A stretch of 25,499 bases of DNA from Paramacrobiotus richtersi (lineage: Eukaryota > Tardigrada > Eutardigrada > Parachela > Macrobiotidae): assembly GCA_034698045.1 (NCBI GenBank), contig JAQGAU010000628.1, positions 1 through 25,499 on the forward strand. Reading direction: 5' to 3'. The translations under genes and the position numbers were made by a program. Below, one piece after another: positions 1 through 9,200 of the stretch. The notes under the pieces are model-generated. The model searched no databases and was not told the origin of the DNA. It saw nothing but the letters and a program-made list of their open reading frames with translations. Every line of letters starts with the position of its first letter. Position 1 is the first letter of the stretch.

Positions 1-731
1 CCCAATCCCGCCATAAACGTGAAGGTCGATAATCCACGGCCATGATCTTCCGGCAGCGAAACATCCAGTAGATAGGCCCGACTGGGTGATTGACATGAGT
101 CGGCGCATAGATCCAGGAACATAACACCCAAAATGGTGAAGAAAATCCCGATCGGTCGAATGTGCTTCATCATATCATCGCTTTCCAGCGATACCGTACT
201 GTTTTGTAAAATTATCGTCTCATTATAATGATGAGGCGCTGCATCCCCGAGAAGATGCCCGAGACTTTCGCCGTGTGGGACCAGCGCTAAACCGATAACG
301 ATACCGACACTTAATAGTATGATAAAGGGCCGACGACGCCCCATAAACGACTGACACCGGTCCGAACACGAACCCAGAAAAGGGACGAGAAAAAACCCGA
401 TGGTGGGACTCAGACACCAGATTAGCGTCATCAAGCGCACCGGAATCCCGATTTTCAGCAGTGTCGGACTGACAAATGCTGTTTCGGCTGCGTAACAGAA
501 TTCTATACCGCAGACACATGCCGATAGGCGAATTAAATCCAGACGGCTCTTTCGCTGGTATAAATGATGATATTGTGGATCCGAAAAGTGCAGTGATGGG
601 TCAACAAAATTACGGTAACGGTCTTGTGTCCACTCACCCAATTCTTGTAAACGGGAAAATGTCCGCTGCTGAATGTCTTGGAACGCTTCGGCAGGGAAAC
701 CGTACCATCCGGCGCTACCAGAACGAGCCAT
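1..731 (-). CDS. SLC45-family sugar/proton symporter, N-terminal part (cut by window start)
   Basis: Continuous frame from an ATG at 731-729 to base 1, about 243 residues, still open at the edge. SLC45 proteins are major-facilitator transporters of the plasma or organelle membrane that move sucrose-like sugars with protons. Visible: a ~64-residue cytoplasmic N-terminus; TM1 about 66-92 with the family signature GIEFCYAAETAFVSPTLL; TM2 about 97-120 (WCLSPTIGFFLVPFLGS); the MFS loop SDRC..FMGRRRPFI (GRRRPF at 131-136) leading into TM3; a variable luminal loop; then TM4 with CADSCQSPSRAYLLDV and the start of TM5 (STFTFMAGL). The next residues off the window should continue the 12-TM fold. The start is the first Met of the frame and the N-terminus has a plausible length. 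It is transcribed in the same direction as the adhesion GPCR upstream. Which SLC45 member it is cannot be decided from this half; family assignment is secure, substrate is inferred. Confidence 0.9.
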   Translation of the reverse strand, partial: MARSGSAGWYGFPAEAFQDIQQRTFSRLQELGEWTQDRYRNFVDPSLHFSDPQYHHLYQRKSRLDLIRLSACVCGIEFCYAAETAFVSPTLLKIGIPVRLMTLIWCLSPTIGFFLVPFLGSCSDRCQSFMGRRRPFIILLSVGIVIGLALVPHGESLGHLLGDAAPHHYNETIILQNSTVSLESDDMMKHIRPIGIFFTILGVMFLDLCADSCQSPSRAYLLDVSLPEDHGRGLSTFTFMAGL

Positions 732-1245
732 AATGCTCTGACAGATTGATAATTCAACGAAGTTTTGATAGTATAATAACTCTCAAATAACACCGCAGCT
801 CCTCATTGTTTCGGCATCATTCTATTCAAAATTATCGATTGCGACCAAACAAAGGTCACTAGCACCTTGCACACATTAATCGTGCTACGTAATATTTTCA
901 GTTTTCACGGAATAGACTGAAAAGCGTGAGAAATTTACCGGTATGCGCATGTGCGTATGACACTGCAAATAATTCTGGCTGGGATCTTGTTAAAAAGAGC
1001 AGCACAGAAACGATCAGCAATCCCAGATGTGGGAGCGCTGACGGGGATATAAAATTAGAAGACGATCACGGTCCTGATGCCGCGCGCACCACAAGCACCG
1101 CCTGCCCTTTTTACTGCTAATCCCCACTAAGCTATTGAGTACCGTGTAATCACAAACAAGCTCTCACGTTTCCCAGCTAGCAGCCGGAAGAATAAAAGGC
1201 AGAAAATACGCCTTCATCGGCAAAGCCCGCACAGAATGCATATAC

Positions 1246-1261
1246 TGTACAGTACTGTACA
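1246..1261. repeat. Perfect 16-base palindrome
   Basis: TGTACAGTACTGTACA reads the same on both strands and sits about 515 bases upstream of the SLC45 start codon. It could be a dimeric transcription-factor site or a chance palindrome; nothing else supports a function. Confidence 0.5.
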
Positions 1262-1775
1262 ATTTCAAGCCGCAGAATCCTCCTTGCGATTGTAAAGGAT
1301 GGATGAACGTTTCTTCTTGCATACGTACAAAGTAATTTTGAAGTACGAATTTGTAGTGGAATCTATGACGAGTCTGTGTTTATTTATTACTGCCCGTTAA
1401 TTATTTTATAAGCTATATTTAATTGTATATTATAGCGTACAATACAAATAACTGCACAGAGTTTTGAAGTTCACGTGCTGCTTTAGTTTTTGCGTGGATA
1501 ACTAAGTGGACTATCTTTTACCTCATCCAGATTTTTGTGCAGGTGATAGTATAAATGTTAACAAAAGGTATTCATATACAGAACAAGTGTTAACAATTGG
1601 TGTTAATAAACAGAACAGGCAGTGTTCACTTACAGAAAGATATAAGCACTTTATGAAGGATCCACCTCGGCATTTTAACCTTATTACTTAATTCAGTTTC
1701 GAGTACCAGTGATAACCGCTTTCCCCATTTTCTTCATATAAATGCAAAAAAAGGTTCTTCCGTCAAAAGCACTTT

Positions 1776-1781
1776 TTTATT
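1776..1781 (-). terminator. Candidate poly(A) signal of the adhesion GPCR gene
   Basis: AATAAA on the minus strand, about 280 bases after the GPCR stop codon at 2064-2062. It is a reasonable 3' UTR length for this compact genome. Cleavage position not determined. Confidence 0.45.
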
Positions 1782-2061
1782 TACAAACATGTTACATGAA
1801 CATCAAACGCGCCAGCATGCCATAATTACCATCTATATATGTCTCTCTCTGTATTGCAGATTAACGAACATAATCAAATATATTGGCAGTGAAATTGCTG
1901 ACCGGAGATCAAATTAATCGGAATTTTACGTACCATTCACGCATCTGCTTAGTCACTCTTGGATTATTCACTAGCAAAGCTATAACTTAGTATTCTCTCC
2001 GATAAAATCTTTTACGCTGCGTTTAGCAAGGTCAAACACTACAGCCGTTTTTTGTGGTTGG

Positions 2062-5000
2062 TCAGCATTTCCGCTCGGCGTCGGCGACACATGATTTGTC
2101 ACTGAAACGATTGACTCTTGATTGACTCGATTGACTCGACAGATGGGAATCCACTGGGATACTACTCAGCTTCGCTGTATTTTGAGACACTGCACTGGAA
2201 GATTTTTCCGAAACTGAAAAACAATCACCGGCTAATTAGATTGTACGAAAGCAAAGAATTTTGTGGTCGTGCTCACCTTGGCAGTTAATTCTTACGCGTT
2301 TCTTTTTTTTGAAGGACCCATGCACAGCGCCTCGAATGTGGATAGTTAGGATGAAAACTCCTTGCGTCCCACTTAGGATGATATAAACACATCCTAGAGC
2401 GATCTTGACATCATCATCCAGACTGCAGGCGAAGAGGAGGAAGTACCCCAACAGCCAAGTGCCACCGAGTAACCCGCTAGTACCAATCAGATTGATAATA
2501 CTTAATCGTTGTGGGACGGTTAGCTGAGGAATCTGTGCCATCTTTTTTTGGGATTTTACTCTCTCTGTAAAGTGAAACATAGTTTTTCTTAAGCAGCGTT
2601 ACTAGAAAACACTAATGGAGAGAACAAGCTCTGGCTTAGATTAACACTGGGTTATGGATAAAGCTAGCAATGCTGATTTGCTGTTGATAATTACGGACTT
2701 ACGGCGCAAATACAAAACAAATAAGAAAATATTGCATCCAGAGATTATGGTGACCGGCCCGAGAAAGGTTACCGCGGCAAATACGGTGTGCTCTGGATCG
2801 AGCCAACACCTAAAAAAAGGACTTTTTATAGTTAATCACCTTTTGCAAGGGCACAACGCTGGTAAGACATAGCTGTCATTTAAAAATTTACTGTATGTTC
2901 TTACAACTGCAAGCATGGATTTTGAACCAGAATCAAAACTTACCATCTTTCTTCGATGTCGTAAGCATGGCCATCAAACCTATTACGCATATTCTCGATA
3001 TGACTAAGGGCTGCAATGAATGGCAGAGATAATGGAAGCACTGAAAATAACACATGATTGTCACGAGCTTTTACTGCTGAAGAATACAGTGCACGTACCC
3101 CATGCAAGAGTCCAAGATTTCCATCTGAATCCCCCGTAAGTATCCCCTGGTACCCTTTTGCTTTCCGTCGTTGCTGTATAGAATTTTGATCCGAGTGTCG
3201 GAATAAACATTCGATAAGCTTCCACAGCCATCCACGCGAATACGACCAACATCAACCAATGGCAAGCAACTGCCATAATCAAGCACCAGATGTCGTCTTC
3301 TGCTTCCAATACAATATATGTGGCAAGGAAAAATGTATGGGCTAGGAAAATGCTGATCACCAGGTTTAGTCGTGTGAAATTTCGCGGAGTTAGTCCAATT
3401 ATTTTCTGCCATAAAGCCCATCTGTAAAGGAAATCACAGTTCAAAAGGTCACGCCATGAAATTCTGCAAGTCAAATTCGTACAGTAGGTGGCACAAGATC
3501 ACAAAGCAGCAAATTATGGAAACGCTGAGGCTGCCCATTGTTACGATTGTTGGCTCCAGCGAGCGGTATAAAGCAGTGTCTTCCGAATCGTCACTGTTAA
3601 GGATGCTGCCGCAAAGGTCAAGAAGCATGGTGAACGGCGTTACGTGGTTGCACACACACTCTACTGTGGCTCCTTCGGTCCAGCTCACAGTTTTATTTCT
3701 AAGGTGACATCCTCCGGTTGACCAGGCCGTCAATGTTGCATTCAATGATAAGTCCAAAAATACACAATGATATTCCTTCCGGCCGCGAAATCTGCCCTAC
3801 GAAGTCAGAATATCAGCAATCGTTCTCCAAACCCCAATGTTTATTCTGTGTACCGTAAATGTACCTTGAACAGATTGTCCACTTTGTGCGTAACTATGAC
3901 CATGTCATCGTGAAGAACAGTTGTTTTCATCGATGCGGAAACCAGCACAGTTCCACTTCTTCTGGCGCTACGCTTCGGCATTCCAGAGGGGTGGGCAAAT
4001 TTGCCAAAGCGGAAGTTATGTACTGCCATCAAAGAATAGGAAAATATTCCAGTGGCATTCGGTGGAAGAGATTGCACTGAAACATCATGCAGTATGGTCA
4101 GTTTCAGCTTTCCACTTATCTAACTAGCAGTAAAGCATTTCGGCAACATCTTAAATCGTGACCTTAACTGGTGAAGCTGCAACGCGTACGGGTACCACCA
4201 TAAGTGCTACCATACAAGTAATACAAGTGTACTGGGAGCGGAATTATCAATACCGGCAATAAGTACAGGATAGCAACTCTAAATTTGCCGGAACTTCGCA
4301 ATCATCCTGGTTTACAGACATTACACACATCCTGGTCTAACAGTATTAGACTCTGAACTCTAAAGGCTAAATCAAGAAAGAGACGGAAATTATTTTTCTG
4401 GGTCCTTTGAAAACCTTTTAGACTGCAAGTTCGGGGCCAAAAGTCGAGCTCGAAGCCGGTATAAAACATGCACGTCTTTTGAGCAAAATGTCGTTATAGC
4501 TGATTGATCTAGTGGCGTAAGCTGTCCACCGAATGTGGAGTTGGTAATAAATTTTAAAGTTTCGGCAAATCATGTCTTTTTACCAAGCGCTTGCCGATAC
4601 CACTTATTATGCTTACCGAAATTATTGAACTCATACTGAACTGCATTTTCACTCAACTCTAGACGTGAAACTCCAGAGAAAGAACCTTCTTCGGGCGATC
4701 GGGAGAAATACGCGCTCATCGTTTGATTCGGCAGAACGTCATCAACGGTCACGACAGTCTTGAGCTTCGCAGAGAAGGAAAGAAACTGGCTACTAGAGTT
4801 TACCGAAAACGCGTTAATGGACACGGAAATGTAGTCCTTGACGATTACATTTGCATCTTCATAAGGCAGCGATATCGTGTGCAGCTGTTCCAGGGCATCT
4901 ATCACCAAGGCAGCAACACCGTTTCCGGTCTCCACAGATTCTGGGGGCCCTATTTCCCCATTCAGATCTAAGCCCAAAAGGGCATCACAGATCGTAATAA

Positions 5001-7779
5001 TCAGATCAATGGCGTCTATGAGTATCCAGGAGCTATCGGAGGGATCTGTCGCATTGGTCCTATTTTGCTGAACGTACATGTTAATAACTTGGACCACATT
5101 CTCCACAGCGGAAAATATTACTGGTGGGTCTCGGGCTAAGATCATTAGTGCTTCTAGAGTAGCATTTAAAGCCTCTGCAGTCCACATCGCTGGATTTTCG
5201 CTGATGTGTGAACTGTTGGCGTAGCACTCCAACACATCAGACGGGTCAGTATCAAATGGTGGACCGCTGGTCGCATACGAATATGCAAATGTGCAAAGAG
5301 GAATACCGGTACTTGTTGTTGCAGAAGACGACAGTGTCGTGATTGGTGGATCCATATCATTCGTATTTGTTGCAGGGTCAGACGTCGCTGTGGTCATCCA
5401 AGTCGCATCATTCGTACTTGATGCCGAGTGAGTCGCTGTGGTCATCAAAGTTGACGCTGGTGAATGCGTTTTGTTCGTACTTGAGACCGATTCGGTAGTT
5501 GATGTGGTCATCCAAGTTGACTCTGATAAATGTGTTTGATTCGTCGTCGCCGTGGTCGTCGCTGTGGTCATCCAAGTCGACGCTGGGGGATCCGTAGGAT
5601 AACGCACACGTGCTGAGATGAGGGTCACCAGGCCAAACAAGTGTCGACAACGGCACTGGATATGAAAGATAAAAATGTCTGTTGCACAGTAATGGTCACC
5701 CCACTCAGTGTGTCCTTGAGGCAACATGATGCACACATAATAGTCGCTGTCGGGATCTTTCTCGCGCATTGTTTGCACAAGTGGCTACAAAATAATTTAT
5801 ACGTAGAAGAACTTCAACAGTTTTACTGCTGCTTGCTGCCATGAGTGCCATCATACAAGTTACAAATATTAGGGATACTCAAAGCTTCTTTAGGAGGTAG
5901 GGATCGATTAGCTAAAGAGAAAAATTTCTACAGCGTAAAATATCACGATTGGTTACTTTTTGATAAAGAACATTACCATGTAGAGCTAGAAATGGGTACC
6001 CCTGCCTGATAGGGGTACCCAATTAATATACAGTGCGCTTGCTAATACGTCGATGTCTGCAAAGTTTAAGAAGGAAGGGCTATGGTTATCTTTTTGGTGT
6101 AACATACAACTGGGTGCTCATTCGAGTTTAGGCATTCAACAATAGCCCTTTTCAGAGATTAACGAATGCGACTCGGCCCGAATGTATCACAGAAAGCGTT
6201 GCAACCAGTAATAATCTATACCCATCAGTATGCGTGTGTGATGTCTGAGACCACGACGGTAAAAGCATATAAACAGCACGAACGTGCGATAAGAGAGTAC
6301 GTGTGTGGATGAGAGTATCGGCCCGAATGTCGTTACCCAACTGTTTAGAGCCGAAACGCACATTCAGCACGAAACGTGCTGCCGGCCAATGATAACGGCG
6401 CTAGAACCGATAACGGTTTCGGGCCGTTAGTTTCCGCTACACACTCGTGAATGTCTGAGAGGCCCTATTAATGATTCGAGCCCGATCCAGAAGAAGTCTG
6501 ACGCAATTATCATCTATTACCGGGTCTTCGGTCTAGAGCTTCACTAATAGACAGACTGTTTCCGTCGGCAAGCAAATCAGGCTTCTTCAGTGCCGAGCTC
6601 TGCTCACGTCGACGCGAACTGTGCAGAGGTTAGTTTAGCGCGCGCCACCCGGATTAATATTGGAAGCTTCGTGAAATCCATCAACAGAAATAAAATGAGA
6701 TATTAAAAGTGGAAAAATAATATCCTGAGATAAAATTATGTAACAAATAAATAAAGGTCGCGAATCGCGACTATACCAGTTCCGGTAATGTTTTGACTTA
6801 CCATAAGAGCAAATGGGATTGTAATGGTCAGCGCCACAGAATCTTCGGTGTTGACCGTAGCTCCGGAGCTGTTGAATGTAGATAACAAACCAATAGTCCA
6901 GTTGGCCGTCGCAACTATTTCTGTGATCGATTCGCTTGCCACCATTTGTGTCTGCATGTAAGAAACGACAGTTTTTTCGGATGCTGTAATGAACATGTTT
7001 ACCAAGGATGGCACAGCAGAACTGTTCTCTGAAATACTGCATAAATCCATCATGGCATTTCGATCCGCCTGGACACAAACCACAGAATCTGTATCCGCAG
7101 CTGAAAAACAGTCGGTCAGGAATAATTCTCCATTCTGTACATATTGTGTGTCAACAACATAACCGACTCCATTGACAATATTTTCGACATTTTCGCATGC
7201 GGCCGTATGCATAACCCGGTGGGCAAAAATAGGTAACGAATTATTGTCTGCCTTTCTGATGATCGAATCGGCCCAAGAAAGGTGGAAACGCTGCATAGTT
7301 TCTGTAATTCCTAACAGAAACTGAGTAGATAGGTTAGGTCGTAAAGCGACCGCTTCCTGCACGGTGGCCGATGGAACTTGAAACACTGCTTGAAGGTTTT
7401 TTTCAAACAGATTAATTTCTGCTTCTGACAGCAGTCCGGTCTCTAGCGTAGAATGGCACGATCTTTGCTTGTGAAACCTCTCGATGATGTTGGCAAATTC
7501 CAATGGGGAAACATTTGCTGGGTCGTCGATGTGGTATTCATTCATAATCCACCAACAACAACAACAAGTCGCCGTCGGGCTTCCACAGGTGCAGGAGTTA
7601 GTTTTGCAAATTTCAAACAGAAAATCCTTGGATCCAGGATGCGCGTACACAGAACGTTGCTCGAAGATGTCAGCTGTAGTGTTTCCGGCATTAACAGGTA
7701 ATCGACTGCATGTGCACATGTAAGCAGTTAACAAAATTCCGAACCATCTATACAAGCCCGAAGATACGCGAAAAGCCAT
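2062..7779 (-). CDS. Adhesion G-protein-coupled receptor with two GAIN/GPS modules
   Basis: Nine exons: 7779-6802, 5784-4617, 4076-3854, 3791-3483, 3421-3099, 3040-2944, 2809-2703, 2564-2277, 2213-2062. All introns are GT-AG and phases agree; CDS 3645 nt, 1214 aa. Residues 1-32 look like a signal peptide. A Cys-rich start (TCCCCWW) and a helical, GAIN-like region lead to a first GPS at 344-376 (C344, W354, C359, C370, C372, then HLF). A Ser/Thr-rich linker with four TWMTT-type repeats spans about 390-495. A second GAIN follows, ending in a GPS at 799-841 (C799, W813, C818, C835, C837, HVT) and the tethered-agonist-like TPFTMLLD. Seven TMs follow: TM1 about 870-893, TM2/3 911-965 (FAWMAVEAY), TM4 from 995, CWL at 1034-1036 before TM5, TM6 about 1092-1114 (GGTWLLGYFLL), TM7 about 1122-1145. 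A basic, Ser-rich tail ends at 1214. Introns 1 (1017 nt) and 2 (540 nt) are long. Family membership is certain; ligand is unknown, and the link between exons 1 and 2 rests on phase and domain logic. Confidence 0.9.
3638..3766 (-). other. Second GPS motif, adjacent to TM1
   Basis: Residues 799-841: HCVFLD, AWSTGGC, then VECVCNHVT. Cleavage in this family occurs before the Thr of His-Leu-Thr; here it is His-Val-Thr, a conservative change. The segment after it, TPFTMLLD, resembles the tethered agonist (Stachel). Whether it self-cleaves is inferred. Confidence 0.85.
5370..5600 (-). repeat. Coding tandem repeat: mucin-like Ser/Thr linker
   Basis: A 14-base core near GTGGTCATCCAAGT (plus strand) recurs at about 5390, 5439, 5504 and 5564, at irregular 49-65 base spacing. 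On the minus strand it encodes four variants of ST(W/L)MTT followed by Thr/Ser-rich sequence with NQT, NKT N-glycosylation sequons. It links the two GAIN modules of the GPCR and is probably a glycosylated stalk. Confidence 0.8.
5635..5733 (-). other. First (degenerate) GPS motif of the GPCR
   Basis: Residues 344-376 show the GPS spacing: Cys, then Trp ten residues later, Cys, and a CxC pair followed by His-Leu. The residue after His-Leu is Phe, not Thr or Ser, so autoproteolysis as in classical GPS sites is not expected. The preceding strands (VALTITIPFALM and DSDYYVC) cross the exon 1/exon 2 junction, which supports joining these exons. Confidence 0.7.
5993..6021. repeat. Perfect 10-bp inverted repeat (hairpin)
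   Basis: Arms TGGGTACCCC (5993-6002) and GGGGTACCCA (6012-6021) flank a 9-base loop. It lies within intron 1 of the GPCR. It is GC-rich in an AT-rich surround and could fold in RNA or DNA; no function is indicated. Confidence 0.7.
6173..6381. repeat. Cluster of short direct repeats and hairpins
   Basis: TCGGCCCGAATGT occurs twice (6173-6185, 6318-6330). Each copy is followed by a related hairpin: CAGCACGAACGTGCG at 6274-6288, and CAGCACG-AAA-CGTGCTG at 6365-6381. The spacing differs between copies (101 and 47 bases), so this is a degenerate duplication rather than a clean tandem array. It could be a remnant of a non-coding repeat element. Confidence 0.55.
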
Positions 7780-9200
7780 GATGATCTGTATATAACGTTG
7801 ATCATATATTATTGCATATTTTTATACAACCGTTCTTAAGCCAGCAGGTGTTCACCATGTTGTCCGTGCTCGAAGCATATGCATATTATATTGTATACAT
7901 TTTAACAGGCCATGTTGTCCGGCTTAAAACAAAGCGTTTCGGGTTGTTATTGACAAATCAAAGCTTTCCAATCAAATTCCGATACGTCTACTTCTATCAA
8001 GTACGTATTTAAGAACAATACATAATCGGACACGACTGTTGATATCAGAAGGTCACTGCTATCTCAAGCGCATGCACACCCAACTTCCGGACCAGAGGTT
8101 GATTTATGGATATGTAATCTAAGCATTTCTATGTGCGAACTGATAATGCACCAATGCCGACAAAAATCAATAATCAAAACCGGTAACAGATTATAGCGTT
8201 ATAGGTGAATTAGTGGAAGCTTACGTCCAGTGAGCGTCTGCGGTGCGAAGTTTCCCAAAACGATTAGACTACGCAGTCCTAACGCAGGTGTACGTTTCTT
8301 GGCTAGTTTCGCTTGTCTTTCGTTTGCTTTAAAAGAAACTTTGGTACCCGCTGCAGAACCAGGGATCTCGCACAACCTTCCACTAAAACAAGTTTTAGTA
8401 GAACTGCAATAATACAAAATTACACCACTGCGCCGCATGCTGTTTCAGGTAAAACACCCTGATGGTTAAATTTATGGATTATATTTGAATTACAGGAAAT
8501 TTTTACACTCATTTTAATAACGAATTTCGTTCAAATATTAGAACATTTTTAGCTATTAATTCAGTGAGAAATATATTAAACTGCTTCATGCAGTTCTGTA
8601 GCTGCGAATAGAAAATTAAAATTGTTTAGCCACAACAATTTTGTTCAGACACGAAGCACATATCGGAGGATATGTAGTACAGTATAGTACGCCGTGGTCC
8701 AGTTTTATACTGTGATTTTTGTCCACTTGTTATAGTTTCGTAGTATATAACACTGTAAGGACGTGACTAAACTATTACTGCCTTTTGTGTATCGAGATTC
8801 GAGACCAATAATTTTTGGATAAGGGAGTAAATACCAAAATTATGGTGCACCAATTTCCGTCGCGTTTCTGTTTTCTGATTGATGCAACTTTGATTATGTC
8901 AAAATAGTATAAATATACATTTCCACACACCAGGGAATAAACAATCAAAAGGCGCAATCATTATCTGCTTGACCTGTGCATTCAGGTGCAGAGACAAGAA
9001 TTTTTTGCTGATACAAATATGTTTCTCCAGAGACGAATTATCCCGTCCCAGAGCATCGTGGCTCCTACATTCTAACTATTCTATATTAACAAGAAAGAAT
9101 ACTGTATTCTGTACAAAATGTCACATACACGTAAAACAACAGTACATGTACAGTTCTTTTAACTCTTGAAACTAACCAACAGATAAAACCATAAAACAAA
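7780..9200. other. Intergenic spacer between the GPCR start and the ACP6 end
   Basis: AT-rich spacer holding the GPCR promoter and 5' UTR on the left and the ACP6 3' UTR on the right. Apart from the exon-like segment at 8225-8403, no coding sequence could be supported. The open frames at 7812-8012 (+) and 8775-8957 (-) look random. Confidence 0.55.
8225..8403 (-). other. Candidate orphan exon, function unknown
   Basis: On the minus strand a frame of about 59 codons is bounded by an acceptor-like ttattgcag (just before 8403; a second at 8352-8351) and a donor-like GGAC|gtaagc after 8225. The peptide has Cys residues near its start (TCFSGRLCEIPGS) and a basic middle (ERQAKLAKKRTPALGLRSL). It is GC-richer than its flanks. 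No start codon with coding context was found upstream. A short downstream continuation to a stop near 8133 is possible but weak. I do not recognise the family. It could be a small gene, a pseudogene piece or chance. Confidence 0.3.

Larger units (their letters stand above)
732..2061. other. Intergenic spacer: SLC45 promoter side and GPCR 3' UTR
   Basis: No coding sequence could be supported in these 1.3 kb. Short open frames such as 926-1120 and 1506-1691 (+) have no splice partners or family resemblance. The right part (about 1780-2061) should be the 3' UTR of the minus-strand GPCR. The left part should hold the SLC45 promoter and 5' UTR. A perfect 16-base palindrome lies at 1246-1261. Confidence 0.6.
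5785..6801 (-). other. GPCR intron 1 (1017 bases) with structured repeats
   Basis: The donor ATG|gtaagt at 6802/6801 is strong and the acceptor tttgtag is at 5785; both flanking exons are phase 0. I see no coding exon inside. Its 6150-6640 part is GC-richer than the rest and carries short direct and inverted repeats, described separately. Confidence 0.7.

Noticed and set aside
476..733. Plus-strand frame opposite SLC45
   Set aside because: It lies antisense to a clearly conserved transporter frame and has no family resemblance.
2654..2872. Plus-strand frame over GPCR exon 7
   Set aside because: Antisense to the exon that encodes the CWL motif and TM5; no independent support.
5635..5784. Start of exon 2 read as the end of a C-type lectin domain
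   Set aside because: The W..D..C..C pattern can look like a lectin C-terminus, but the CxC-His-Leu ending and the preceding GAIN-like strands in exon 1 fit a GPS better, and no lectin N-terminal half was found in the intron.
4570..7779. Two separate genes: a secreted protein (7779-6736) and a GPCR starting in exon 2
   Set aside because: Exon 1 reaches a strong donor (ATG|gtaagt) before its in-frame stop, exon 2 begins at an acceptor in the same phase, and no signal peptide or good start precedes exon 2. Two genes remain possible until the junction is seen in RNA.
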